From: Pseudopontixanthobacter vadosimaris
GTDB taxonomy: Bacteria > Pseudomonadota > Alphaproteobacteria > Sphingomonadales > Sphingomonadaceae
Length of the DNA stretch: 64,000 bases
Reading direction: 5' to 3'
Assembly: GCF_012979275.1 (NCBI RefSeq)
Contig: NZ_JABASZ010000039.1
Span: 1-64,000, forward strand
Part shown: positions 51,082-60,817 of the stretch, in pieces
How the letters are laid out: each line of letters opens with the position of its first letter
Position numbering within the stretch: the stretch's first letter is position 1
Notes under the pieces: model-generated
Databases searched by the model: none
The model's input: the letters and a program-made list of their open reading frames with translations, nothing else
Told to the model about the DNA's origin: nothing
Position numbers and translations under genes: made by a program

Positions 51082-51108
51082 GATTAACCATCGTGAGCGG
51101 TGGTAATC
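51082..51108 (+). promoter_or_regulatory. Imperfect inverted repeat with a CtrA-like half-site upstream of the PEP-CTERM gene
   Basis: GATTAACCA (51082-51090) faces TGGTAATC (51101-51108). TTAACCAT at 51084-51091 matches the half-site used by CtrA in alphaproteobacterial flagellar and cell-cycle promoters. It lies 88 bases before the PEP-CTERM start, in an AT-rich 135-base gap. Pattern match only. Confidence 0.35.
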
Positions 51109-51178
51109 CGCAAGTGGCATGCGCCTTGCTTGTGATATGAAGCATACCTTTAACCTTCGAAACTTGTTTGGAGCAAAC

Positions 51179-51412
51179 ATGAAAACTTCAATGCGTGCGA
51201 TTATTCTTGCAACCGGCCTTCTTATTGCCGCGCCGTTGATGGCCATGACCTCTCCGCCGAGCGGCGATCAGCCCGCCCACCCCGGAAAGGGCGGCTCCAG
51301 TGGCGGTTCAAGTGGCGGGGCAACGCAGGTTCCAGAACCCGGCACGCTCGGCCTCATGGGCCTGGGCCTTGCCGGTCTCGCCTTTGCCGGAACCCGCAAG
51401 CGCCGCCGCTGA
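51179..51412 (+). CDS. Small PEP-CTERM anchor protein, 77 aa
   Basis: The ATG at 51179 has GGAGC upstream. MKTSMRAIILATGLLIAAPLMA is a signal peptide. The mature protein is short and Gly/Ser-rich (GKGGSSGGSSGGATQ), then VPEPGTLGLMGLGLAGLAFAG and a RKRRR end, the exact architecture of a PEP-CTERM sorting domain. Such proteins are exported and cut by an exosortase. No exosortase gene lies in the window. It sits between pth and ychF, which are usually adjacent. Confidence 0.8.
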   Translation: MKTSMRAIILATGLLIAAPLMAMTSPPSGDQPAHPGKGGSSGGSSGGATQVPEPGTLGLMGLGLAGLAFAGTRKRRR

Positions 51413-51564
51413 CGGCCGATCTTCCGATATGAGCGCGGCCGCCGTGAGTGAGGCCGATACAAGCAAGGCCGATGCAGGCTAGGTAACACCCTGCGACGGG
51501 GCGCTGGCGTTCGCGTCGCGCGGTCGCTATGGCCCGCGCATATACATCATATCGGAGTTACATC

Positions 51565-52665
51565 ATGGGTTTCCGTTGCGGAATCGTCGGTCTGCCCAAT
51601 GTCGGCAAATCGACCCTGTTCAACGCCCTCACCGAAACACAGGCGGCGCAGGCGGCGAATTACCCCTTTTGCACCATCGAACCCAATGTCGGGCAGGTCG
51701 CGGTGCCGGATGCGCGGCTCGATCACATTGCCCGCATCGCGAAATCCGCCAAGGTGGTGCCCACGCAACTGGCGTTCGTGGACATCGCAGGCCTGGTCAA
51801 GGGCGCCTCCAAGGGTGAAGGCCTCGGCAACCAGTTCCTCGGCAATATTCGTGAGGTCGACGCCATCGTTCACGTGCTGCGCTGCTTCGAGGATGACGAC
51901 ATCCAGCACGTGTCGAACAGGGTCGACCCCATCGCCGATGCCGAGGTGGTCGAGACCGAGTTGATGCTGGCCGACCTCGAAAGCCTGGAAAAGCGCGTGC
52001 CTGCCGCCCAGAAGAAGGCGGCTTCGGGCGACAAGGAAGCCAGGGTCATGGCCTCCGTGCTTGGCCAGGCGCTGGACCTGCTGCGTGACGGGCGCCCGGC
52101 CAGGCTTACCGAGCCTGCCGATACGGAGGAAGAACGCGTTTTCGCCCAGGCGCAATTGCTGACGGCGAAACCCGTGCTCTATGTCTGCAACGTGGCGGAA
52201 GAAGACGCGGCCGAGGGCAATAGGCTGTCGGCGCAGGTATTCGAAAAGGCGCAGCGCGAAGGCGCTCAGGCCGTCGTCGTCTCCGCGGCGATCGAGGCCG
52301 AACTGGTCGGCATGGACGAAGCCGAGCGGACCGAGTTCCTGGCCGAGATGGGCCTTGCGGAAACCGGGCTGGCACGAGTCATCCGCGCCGGTTACGAATT
52401 GCTGGGCCTGCAGACGTTCTTCACGGCCGGGCCGAAGGAAGCGCGTGCGTGGACCTTCCCCGCAGGCGCGCGCGCGCCGCAGGCGGCAGGCGAGATCCAC
52501 AGCGATTTCGAACGCGGCTTCATCCGGGCCGAAACCATCGCCTATGACGATTTCGTGAGCCTCGGCGGCGAAGGCCCGGCGCGCGAGGCGGGCAAGCTGC
52601 GGCAGGAAGGCAAGGAATATCTTGTGCAGGACGGGGATGTCCTGCTGTTCAAGTTCAACGTATAG
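51565..52665 (+). CDS. ychF: Redox-regulated ATPase YchF/Obg-like
   Basis: A 366-residue Obg-family P-loop NTPase. G1 is GLPNVGKST near residues 9-17, with the switch and [20 protein letters not shown] motifs of Obg/YchF and a C-terminal TGS domain ending [21 protein letters not shown]. The G4 site reads NVAEED instead of NKxD, the change that gives YchF its ATP preference. The start at 51565 fits the family MGFRCGIVG. Confidence 0.96.
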   Translation: MGFRCGIVGLPNVGKSTLFNALTETQAAQAANYPFCTIEPNVGQVAVPDARLDHIARIAKSAKVVPTQLAFVDIAGLVKGASKGEGLGNQFLGNIREVDAIVHVLRCFEDDDIQHVSNRVDPIADAEVVETELMLADLESLEKRVPAAQKKAASGDKEARVMASVLGQALDLLRDGRPARLTEPADTEEERVFAQAQLLTAKPVLYVCNVAEEDAAEGNRLSAQVFEKAQREGAQAVVVSAAIEAELVGMDEAERTEFLAEMGLAETGLARVIRAGYELLGLQTFFTAGPKEARAWTFPAGARAPQAAGEIHSDFERGFIRAETIAYDDFVSLGGEGPAREAGKLRQEGKEYLVQDGDVLLFKFNV

Positions 52666-52747
52666 GCTAAGGTGCGCGCCAGGCGGTGACGGGGTCGGAT
52701 TGAGGGCGGCAGTTAAAAGCCGCAGATTACATGGGGGAATCGCGCGG

Positions 52748-53554
52748 ATGGTCGACAAATCGGAACAATTCAACTGGCTGGTCAGGGTCGGCTATTTCAG
52801 CCGGGCCATCTTCTATTCGGTCCTGGGGTTCATCGCGCTGACCAGCGCGGGTAAGATTGCCCAGGGCACGAATGGCGTGTTTCAGGCGATCGACGACTTT
52901 CCTGCCGGAACCGTCATCCTTTGGATCCTCGTGATTGGCCTCACCGCCTATGCGCTGTTCCGTTTCGCTTCGCTGTTCTTCGATATAGAGAACAACGGGT
53001 CGGACAAGAAGGGTTGGGCCAAGCGGCTGGGGCATGGCGGCAGCGGCATCGGTCACCTTGCCCTTGCGTACAGCGCGTATAAATTCGCAAGTTCTGCGGG
53101 CACACCCGCAGGATCGGGCGACGGCGCGCAGGAAGCGGCATCGGGCATCCTGTCGGTATCGCTCGGCGGCGTCGTGCTCGGCCTGCTCGGCATCGCCTTC
53201 CTGGTCACCGGCATCTTCCAGTTCAAGAAGGCCTATACCGGCGAATTCATGCACCGCATCAGCAGCCGGGCTCCCGATGCATCGCGCTGGCTGGGCAGTG
53301 CCGGCTTCGCCGCTCGCGGCGTCGTCTACCTCGTGATCGGCTGGTCCCTCTTCCAGGCCGGCTTCATGTCGCAGGGCTCGGACGAGGTGAAGACTCTCGG
53401 CGATGCGGTCGCCTCCTTGGCCGGCACCGGTTTCATCTTTACCCTGGTTGCATTCGGGCTGCTGCTGTTCGGCATCTTCAGCCTGGTCCTGGCGCGCTAT
53501 CGCATCATCCCGGAAATGAGCAGCAGCGGCAAGGTGCCCAGTTTCCGCGCCTGA
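52748..53554 (+). CDS. DUF1206 membrane protein
   Basis: A 268-residue protein made of three tandem two-helix units of the DUF1206 type: WLVRVGYFSRAIFYSVLGFIAL, GHGGSGIGHLALAYSAYKF, and WLGSAGFAARGVVYLVIGWSLF each start a unit. This predicts about six membrane helices in the inner membrane. Its function is unknown. It lies 82 bases after ychF. The ATG at 52748 is used because the first unit begins 10 residues later; the longer frame to 52622 overlaps ychF. Confidence 0.85.
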   Translation: MVDKSEQFNWLVRVGYFSRAIFYSVLGFIALTSAGKIAQGTNGVFQAIDDFPAGTVILWILVIGLTAYALFRFASLFFDIENNGSDKKGWAKRLGHGGSGIGHLALAYSAYKFASSAGTPAGSGDGAQEAASGILSVSLGGVVLGLLGIAFLVTGIFQFKKAYTGEFMHRISSRAPDASRWLGSAGFAARGVVYLVIGWSLFQAGFMSQGSDEVKTLGDAVASLAGTGFIFTLVAFGLLLFGIFSLVLARYRIIPEMSSSGKVPSFRA

Positions 53555-53610
53555 TCCTTACCGGGGAGGCACGGTGCCTCCCCGCCTGGCGAGCCCTCAG
53601 GAAAGTGCAT

Positions 53611-54075
53611 ATGGCGATGATTCATTACGAAGACCTGCAGGTCGGCCAGCGGCAGAGCTTCGGCCGCTATGAAGTCACCCGTGAAGAAGTGACCGAATTC
53701 GCTTCACGCTACGATCCGCAAGGCTTCCATCTCAGCGACGATGCAGCGGCCCAGACGCATTTCGGCAGGCTTTCCGCCAGCGGCTGGCATACCTGTGCCA
53801 TGACGATGCGGATGCTGGTCGACAATATGGCCGACGTGCAGCAGGCCGGACTCGGTTCGCCCGGGATCGACAATCTGCGCTGGATCAAGCCGGTCTATCC
53901 GGGGGACGTGCTGCGGGTCGAAACGGAATTGCTGGAAAAGCGCCGCAGCAAGTCGAAGCCCAATCTCGGCCTGTTCAAATCACGTAGCCGCACCATCAAT
54001 CAGCATGATGAGATCGTGATGGAAATGGTCAGCAACGGCCTGATCCGCGTTCGCAATCCCGACATCGCCTGCTGA
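53611..54075 (+). CDS. MaoC-like (R)-specific hydratase
   Basis: A 154-residue hotdog-fold protein with the hydratase motif region SRYDPQGFHLSDDAAAQTHF and LSASGWHTCAMTMRMLV, which carries the catalytic Asp and His. MaoC-like enzymes hydrate trans-2-enoyl-CoA. The ATG at 53611 has AGGAAAG at a proper distance, so GTG 53605 is not needed. It stands alone, 56 bases after the DUF1206 gene, and its stop is close to the convergent lipoprotein gene. Confidence 0.88.
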   Translation: MAMIHYEDLQVGQRQSFGRYEVTREEVTEFASRYDPQGFHLSDDAAAQTHFGRLSASGWHTCAMTMRMLVDNMADVQQAGLGSPGIDNLRWIKPVYPGDVLRVETELLEKRRSKSKPNLGLFKSRSRTINQHDEIVMEMVSNGLIRVRNPDIAC

Positions 54076-54091
54076 GCCTGGTCAGGCTGCG

Positions 54092-54601
54092 TTACGAAGC
54101 GCACGCCAGCTTCTCATCCGCTTCGAAGATGATGCGTTCGCGTTCATCTTTCACGACCAGCAGTGCATCGCCGCCGCGCATCATGTCGCTTGCGCCCGGT
54201 GCCTCGCCTGAACTGTCCACGGCCAGTTGCAGGGACCGGGCCTTGCCGACATATTTCGTCCAGCCATCCAGCGGCAGCCGCGCGCTTCCCTTGTCGGCTG
54301 CAAAACGGACCATCTGGTCGCCAAGCCGCATATAGGCCAGATCGGGCCGCGTCACCAGGACCGGCCCGGAAAGGCCTTTCGCAGGTGTAAAGGCGCACCC
54401 TGCTCCGCCGATATTTTCCCGCATCAGCAGATCGGAACCGATCGGCTGCGGTGCGAGTTCTTCGGCAGGCACGATCTGCGCCGCTTCCACCGCTGCGATC
54501 TTGGCATCGCTGATCGCCTCGCGCTCCGCCGCGGTCGGTTCGTCGCTACAGGATGCGGCGGCCAGAGCGATGATGCAGAGAGCGGATCGTTTCAAGAACA
54601 T
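54092..54601 (-). CDS. Uncharacterised lipoprotein, 169 aa
   Basis: The N-terminus MFLKRSALCIIALAAASCSDEP is a lipoprotein signal with the Cys in AASC. The mature part (AEREAISDAKIAAVEAAQIV, then GGAGCAFTPAKGLSGPVLVTR, and GGDALLVVKDERERIIFEAD) has no recognised domain. One Cys occurs at the end as well. It is on the minus strand between two plus-strand genes; the gap to the next gene is 180 bases without further genes. Confidence 0.65.
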   Translation of the reverse strand: MFLKRSALCIIALAAASCSDEPTAAEREAISDAKIAAVEAAQIVPAEELAPQPIGSDLLMRENIGGAGCAFTPAKGLSGPVLVTRPDLAYMRLGDQMVRFAADKGSARLPLDGWTKYVGKARSLQLAVDSSGEAPGASDMMRGGDALLVVKDERERIIFEADEKLACAS

Positions 54602-54781
54602 CGTCCAACGTGACTGGAGAGAGGAGCCCGCCAGGTCAAGACGCCGCAGGCCGGGGCACCATAGACGGTTGGCGGGTCCATTCCAGCATGTTCTTCAAGC
54701 ATCGACGGCATCCGGCGCGAGAGGCGCGAAGTTGCCAAAAAGTTCACCAAAGGATAAGATCTGCGCCGAAGGAGAGGAGCA

Positions 54782-55096
54782 TTGCGTTATTCCCATACAA
54801 TCCCGGTCTCGGTGGCGCTGATCGCAGCGGCAATGGCTGTTGCGCCGGCGCTCGCCCAATCGGGCGGCAGTCAAAAGGGGCAAGCTGCACCTGCGGAAAA
54901 GCAGCCGGAAATTGTCGCGCCGCATGATGACAAAAAGCTCATCTGCCGCAAATTGCGGGTGACGGGAACGCGGGTACCGCACCGGGTCTGCCGGACCAGG
55001 GCGGAATGGGCAGCAGTCGAAGCTGCCGCGCGTGAGAGCGCCGACAATCTGAAAGATGCCGGTGCGATCAACACCGCGCCCACACCGGGCGGCTGA
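54782..55096 (+). CDS. Secreted uncharacterised protein, 104 aa
   Basis: TTG start at 54782 with GGAGAGG just upstream. The leader MRYSHTIPVSVALIAAAMAVAPALAQ is a type I signal peptide. The mature part has a small paired-cysteine core (LICRKLRVTGTRVPHRVCRTRAEW) found in short secreted alphaproteobacterial proteins of unknown role. The following gene starts 139 bases later. Confidence 0.6.
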   Translation: MRYSHTIPVSVALIAAAMAVAPALAQSGGSQKGQAAPAEKQPEIVAPHDDKKLICRKLRVTGTRVPHRVCRTRAEWAAVEAAARESADNLKDAGAINTAPTPGG

Positions 55097-55235
55097 ATCT
55101 TTAGATCGAGGACGATCGCCGCCGGTTTGCAGCGCTGAAGATTCCGCGCGCGATGCATATTGGCAAGCGTGGCGGAAACTTGCACAAGCAGGCGCAGCGG
55201 TCTGAAACTTGTCAGCGCAATCGGGGGGAACAGCA

Positions 55236-56015
55236 ATGCACCGGCTTCGTCATCATCAGGCATATCGCACAGGCGCATGCATCGTCGCGGCACTGGCGCT
55301 GGGACTGGGCGCCTGCGTCTATCGTCCGGTCGTCGTCGATGATTACAGCGAGGCCAGCAGCTATACGGATCTGCTGGCAGGCATCGATGACGATGCGCGG
55401 CTGGCAGAGGCAATCGACCGGAACGTGGAACGGGTGTTCCGCCCCGGTGATCAAATTGCCGGCTGGAGCGAAAACGGGATCTATCTTGAGGATGTGTTAG
55501 CGACAAAACCCGGCGGCACGATGGACAATGTCGTTCTGTCCGAACGTGCAGGTGACATCGCCATTTCATCCGAACGTGATTTTGCCGATCTGTTCGGGCC
55601 GGAATATGTGGTTTACGCGGTATCGGGCACGAATGCGGACTTCGCACCGGGCCGGGATGACCGCTCCTTCGGGTTGGTCCGGATCGGTGACGGCGTGTGG
55701 ATGGAGACATCTTCATTGGAGGAGAAAATGGGCAAGGCAAGCTGCTCGCAAGTCAATTCGGCGGCGGCAAGGCTCTACACCAGACGCGAATTTGCCGATC
55801 TGAACAAGCTGGAGAAAAGCATGCTGGCTGCCTATGCCGCAGGGGCGCAGCGAAATGGCGGCAAGGTCTGCACCGTCAGCGAAGCCGATGGCGAAGGCCG
55901 CTGGCGGACGCGCTACTTCCTGCCTGACGGGCGCCGCCTGCCGGTGTTCGACCGGGAAGGCTCGCGCACGAAGATTATCCCGCGCACCGAGGTCACGCGG
56001 CTGATTGCAGGGTAA
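55236..56015 (+). CDS. Uncharacterised lipoprotein, 259 aa
   Basis: With ATG at 55236 the leader RTGACIVAALALGLGACVY gives a lipoprotein Cys in LGAC. The mature part (SYTDLLAGIDDDARLAEAID, then VFRPGDQIAGWSENGIYLED, and a C-terminal TRYFLPDGRRLPVFDREGSR) has no recognised domain. GGGGGG precedes the ATG. It belongs to a run of exported proteins between the MaoC gene and mutL. Confidence 0.6.
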   Translation: MHRLRHHQAYRTGACIVAALALGLGACVYRPVVVDDYSEASSYTDLLAGIDDDARLAEAIDRNVERVFRPGDQIAGWSENGIYLEDVLATKPGGTMDNVVLSERAGDIAISSERDFADLFGPEYVVYAVSGTNADFAPGRDDRSFGLVRIGDGVWMETSSLEEKMGKASCSQVNSAAARLYTRREFADLNKLEKSMLAAYAAGAQRNGGKVCTVSEADGEGRWRTRYFLPDGRRLPVFDREGSRTKIIPRTEVTRLIAG

Positions 56016-56184
56016 GCGGCTATAAGGAAGGATCATGGCTGCCGTTAAACCAGCAGCAATGATCCGCTGGATGTACAGGGGCGCTGACCCCAGATGGTTC
56101 TGGCGGGCGTCGCTGATAACCTGCCTGTCCGCTTTAGGGCGCTGCCGATGCAGACAAGGAAGTCCTGATATGGGTGGGAAGCGG
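56016..56184. other. Intergenic region with a repeat-like palindrome
   Basis: A 169-base gap. A plus-strand frame starting MAAVKPAAMIRW at 56035 has a good ribosome site (GGAAGG) but runs antisense into the next gene and has no family match. The right part contains the inverted-repeat unit reported separately. Confidence 0.4.
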
Positions 56185-56187
56185 TCA
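56126..56187. repeat. Candidate MITE-like or palindromic repeat unit
   Basis: TGTCCGCTTT (56126-56135) and GAAGCGGTCA (56178-56187) are imperfect 10-base inverted ends around 42 bases of sequence. The right arm supplies the TGA stop of the adjacent minus-strand gene. The unit looks like a small non-autonomous element; whether it is repeated elsewhere in the genome cannot be seen here. Confidence 0.3.
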
Positions 56188-56643
56188 TTGCGGAGGGATC
56201 GTGAGCAAGCCCTTTTCCAAAAGGGTGGCCCGCCGTTTTTCCATGTAACCGTCAAATCCATCGTCAATCAGCCACGGCGACGTTTGCGTAAGCTGTTCGG
56301 GACGAAGCACTACCTCGCCATCCTTGTAGGACAAACGCCCCCTCACCTTGAATTCGGCAACTGCTAGGTGGCCAGACCAGTCTTCGGAAGCGGAGTAGAG
56401 GTTCGGATTGGTGTCAGGATCGAGTTCGATGTTTACGCCACACCTGTAATCAGTGAAATAGATTCCACCCCCGTGTGGAGGGGCCATCACGTCGATGACC
56501 TCGCCGCTCCATGCCACCTCTACTCCCTGCCAGAAGTGCCGGTTCTGGGACAATGCGCAAATAGAGGAAGGTGCCGGTGAGCATCCAACGCAAACCACCA
56601 TCAAGAGAGCAGACGAAGCATGTTTGAGATACTCCACATGCAA
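56185..56643 (-). CDS. Low-GC lipoprotein, 152 aa
   Basis: MHVEYLKHASSALLMVVCVGCS is a lipoprotein signal with the Cys in CVGC. The mature part (EVAWSGEVIDVMAPPHGGGI, then LSYKDGEVVLRPEQL) suggests a beta-rich fold but no known domain. By eye its GC is close to 53 percent, well below the 60-65 percent of its neighbours. The TGA stop lies in the inverted repeat described separately. Recent acquisition is likely. Confidence 0.6.
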   Translation of the reverse strand: MHVEYLKHASSALLMVVCVGCSPAPSSICALSQNRHFWQGVEVAWSGEVIDVMAPPHGGGIYFTDYRCGVNIELDPDTNPNLYSASEDWSGHLAVAEFKVRGRLSYKDGEVVLRPEQLTQTSPWLIDDGFDGYMEKRRATLLEKGLLTIPPQ

Positions 56644-56753
56644 AGCTTAGCTGATTGGTGGACATCTGCAATGGGGTCGTAAGCCGAACGTCCGTTTGCA
56701 AGTTCAAATATGCCAGTATCTGCCGTTCCAAACTCTGCCCCAACATCGGTGCG

Positions 56754-58607
56754 TCAGTGACGCCCGAACAGCTTCTCCACATCGTCCATCGACAGCTTGA
56801 CCCAGGTGGGCCGGCCGTGATTGCATTGGCCGGAGCGCGGGGTGCGTTCCATTTCGCGCAGGAGGGCGTTCATCTCCTCGGTCCGCAGCACCCGCCCTGC
56901 CCTGACCGATCCGTGACAGGCCATGGTGGCGAGCACGAGATCGAGTTTTTCGCCGAGCAGCAATGCCTCGCCATGTTTCGCCAGGTCGTCGGCAATGTCG
57001 CCCAGCAATTTCGCCGGGTCCGATCCGCCGAGCGCATGGGGCACGCTGCGGACGAGCATGGCGCACGGGCCGAACCTCTCGATGGCGAGGCCCATCTCCG
57101 CCAGCTTTTCGGCCGCGTCCTCCAGCCGGTCGCAGGCCGGTTCGTCCATCTCCACGACCTCGGGCATCAGCAGCGCCTGGGCACGGGCCACCGAAGCCCC
57201 TGACCCCGCGGCGCGCAAGCGTTCCAGCACCAGCCGCTCATGCGCCGCGTGCTGATCGACAAGGACGAGCCCGTCCGCAGCTTCTGCGACGATATAGGTG
57301 TTCGCCACCTGCCCGCGCGCTATGCCGAGGGGAAAGTCACCCGCATTCGCCGGCGCGGCCGCACTCTCGGCAACGCGCCCCTGCAACGGAGCCGCCACGG
57401 GATCGGCCTCCCCTCGCCACCCTTGCGCGGATTCCCCGACGATGTTCCGATCGGCACCGGGCGGGTCGCGGAACAGCGATGTCGTCCCGGCATAGGCTTT
57501 GGCATGAGCGTCAGGCAATCCTGCCCCGCCCGCAGGTTCCGTCTGCCAGCGGCCCATCGCTCCCTTGTCCGGCGACTGAGCGCTGCGCCGGTCTCCTGTC
57601 GACAGCGCGGACCGCAGGCCCGACACGATGAAGCCGCGCACGTTCTGCGCATCGCGGAAGCGCACCTCGGTCTTCGCCGGGTGGACATTCACATCCACAT
57701 CCTCGGGCGGAAGGTCCAGAAACAGTGCCAGGACCGCGTGGCGATCGCGTGCCAGCATGTCGGAATAGGCGCCGCGCACCGCGCCGGTCAGCAGGCGGTC
57801 CTTCACCGGGCGGCCATTGACGAACAGATATTGCTGGTCAGCAATCCCGCGATTGAAGGTGGGCAAGCCTGCGATCCCGGTCAGGCGCATCGTGCCGGTT
57901 CCTGCCGGGCGTTCGAGCGCGATGGAAACGCCATTGTCCTCCAATTCGCGCGCGATAGTTGCGGACACGCGGTGTGCCAGGCTGTCGCCCTCCGCCACGG
58001 CCAGAGTTCGGCGGCCGCCATGGTCGAGGGTGAAGGCGATGTCGGGCCGCGCCATGGCAAGCCGCCGCACCACGTCGAGCACCGCTGCATATTCGCTGCG
58101 GGCGGTGCGCAGGAATTTTCGCCGCGCAGGCACCTTGGCGAACAGGCTTTCCACTCGCACGCGGGTACCCGGCGGCAATGCGGCAGGTTCGTCGGCGATC
58201 GTGCTGCCGTGGTCTGTCACCATGCGCCAGCCAGCCTCCCCCCCTTGCGGGCGGCTTTCAAGCGTGAGCCGCGACACGCTGGCGATGGACGGCAGCGCCT
58301 CGCCCCGGAAGCCCAGGGTGGTGACCTGTTCCAGCGCGCCATGCTCGCCGATCAGGCTTTCCGGCAGTTTGGAGGTCGCATGGCGTTGCAGCGCCATCGC
58401 CATCTCGGCCCGGTCCATGCCGCAACCATCGTCCGTCACCTCGAAACGGGACAGCCCGCCGTCCACCAGACTGATCGCAATGCGCTTCGCGCCCGAATCG
58501 ATGGCATTTTCCACCACTTCCTTCAGGGCAGACGCCGGGCGCTCCACCACCTCGCCCGCGGCGATGCGGTTGACGAGATCCTCTGGCAGTCGGCGAATTT
58601 CCGGCAT
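56754..58607 (-). CDS. mutL: DNA mismatch repair protein MutL (endonuclease type)
   Basis: The 617-residue protein has the GHKL ATPase motifs ENAIDSGAKRI, DDGCGM, and TTLGFRGEALPSIASVS, followed by an extended linker rich in Pro and Ala and a C-terminal dimerisation domain. That domain contains DQHAAHERLVLERL, the DQHA(X)2E(X)4E metal site of nicking MutL enzymes, and ends near CNHGRPTWVKL. It is therefore predicted to nick DNA itself, as in bacteria without MutH. It is divergent from mreB. Confidence 0.95.
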   Translation of the reverse strand: MPEIRRLPEDLVNRIAAGEVVERPASALKEVVENAIDSGAKRIAISLVDGGLSRFEVTDDGCGMDRAEMAMALQRHATSKLPESLIGEHGALEQVTTLGFRGEALPSIASVSRLTLESRPQGGEAGWRMVTDHGSTIADEPAALPPGTRVRVESLFAKVPARRKFLRTARSEYAAVLDVVRRLAMARPDIAFTLDHGGRRTLAVAEGDSLAHRVSATIARELEDNGVSIALERPAGTGTMRLTGIAGLPTFNRGIADQQYLFVNGRPVKDRLLTGAVRGAYSDMLARDRHAVLALFLDLPPEDVDVNVHPAKTEVRFRDAQNVRGFIVSGLRSALSTGDRRSAQSPDKGAMGRWQTEPAGGAGLPDAHAKAYAGTTSLFRDPPGADRNIVGESAQGWRGEADPVAAPLQGRVAESAAAPANAGDFPLGIARGQVANTYIVAEAADGLVLVDQHAAHERLVLERLRAAGSGASVARAQALLMPEVVEMDEPACDRLEDAAEKLAEMGLAIERFGPCAMLVRSVPHALGGSDPAKLLGDIADDLAKHGEALLLGEKLDLVLATMACHGSVRAGRVLRTEEMNALLREMERTPRSGQCNHGRPTWVKLSMDDVEKLFGRH

Positions 58608-58702
58608 CGCGCCGCTTGTAGCGACGAGCCGCCGGCAATTCGAGGCAGACAGTGAAATAATCCTCCACAGCCCCGAATAATTTTTAGCCTTTTAGGGGAT
58701 GA

Positions 58703-59842
<1,140 letters not shown>

Positions 59843-59854
59843 GGGGAAAATCGG

Positions 59855-60817
59855 ATGGCGCCGCCTTCCTCACGGCGCTCGGGGCATTCGCGCAGGGCGC
59901 AGTTCAGTCAGTTCACCGGCTATGTCGTCGCAGGCATCGGCGCGCTTGTCGGTGCCGTGCTGCTGGGTCTGTCGCTGTGGCAACCCACCCTGTTCGGCGG
60001 ATTGCGCGGAGCGGCCAGCGACGTGACCGTGCCCGTGGCGCAGGCGAATGGCGCGGCCCGTGCCGAATCACTGGGGTTCATCGAGAGCGTTCAGGGCTAT
60101 CTCCGCGCCGGCAGGCAGAACGCCGCGCTGAAGGAGGAGATGGAGCTTGCCCGCATCCGCCTTGCCGAAGCGGCGGCGGTGAAGCAGGAAAACCGCCGCC
60201 TCAAGGGACTTCTCCGCTTACAGGAAGACGAGGTTCGTCCAGTGGCCGTGGCGCGCCTCGTCGCCTCCACCGCTGCCAGCACGCGGCGCTTCGCCTATCT
60301 GGCGGCAGGGTCGAATGACGGCGTGAGGGTGGGCATGCCCGTGCGGTCTCCGCGCGGGGTGGTCGGGCGCGTCCTCGAAGTGGCGCGCAATTCCTCGCGC
60401 GTGCTGCTGCTGACCGACAGCGAAAGCGTGCTGCCGGTGCGCCGCGCGCAGGATGAAACGGTCGCCTTCGCCGAAGGGCGCGGCGACGGACGGTTGCGCA
60501 TTCGCCTGATCAACCTCGGCATCAATCCCCTGAAAGTCGGGGATGTCTTCGTGACAAGCGGCGCTGGCGGATATTACCGCCCCGGCATCGCCGTCGCGGT
60601 ATTGAGCCAGAAGACCGAGGATGGCGGCATCGCGCGCATCATCAGCGACCCTGCGGCGTCCGATTTCGTGTCGGTCGAACCGATCTGGCAACCGGCTGCA
60701 GCGATCGGGGCGAATACCGCACCCGATGAAGCATTCGGCGAAGACGGGTCGGCTCAGGTGGAGCCGGCAGAAAGCACGGCGGAACCGGCCGGGTCCGCCG
60801 AGGTTCAGACCGAATGA
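59855..60817 (+). CDS. mreC: Cell-shape protein MreC
   Basis: Inner-membrane protein that scaffolds the elongasome in the periplasm. The 320-residue chain has one N-terminal membrane helix (GYVVAGIGALVGAVLLGLSLW), a coiled coil (QNAALKEEMELARIRLAEAA), and the beta-barrel-like C-terminal domain (GMPVRSPRGVVGRVLEV, VGDVFVTSGAGGYYRPGI). A Glu/Ala-rich tail ends it. It starts 12 bases after mreB. Confidence 0.95.
   Translation: MAPPSSRRSGHSRRAQFSQFTGYVVAGIGALVGAVLLGLSLWQPTLFGGLRGAASDVTVPVAQANGAARAESLGFIESVQGYLRAGRQNAALKEEMELARIRLAEAAAVKQENRRLKGLLRLQEDEVRPVAVARLVASTAASTRRFAYLAAGSNDGVRVGMPVRSPRGVVGRVLEVARNSSRVLLLTDSESVLPVRRAQDETVAFAEGRGDGRLRIRLINLGINPLKVGDVFVTSGAGGYYRPGIAVAVLSQKTEDGGIARIISDPAASDFVSVEPIWQPAAAIGANTAPDEAFGEDGSAQVEPAESTAEPAGSAEVQTE

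Noticed and set aside
56035-56367. 110-codon plus-strand frame starting MAAVKPAAM with a good ribosome site
   Set aside because: It runs antisense through a lipoprotein gene with a clear signal peptide, and its content has no family match.
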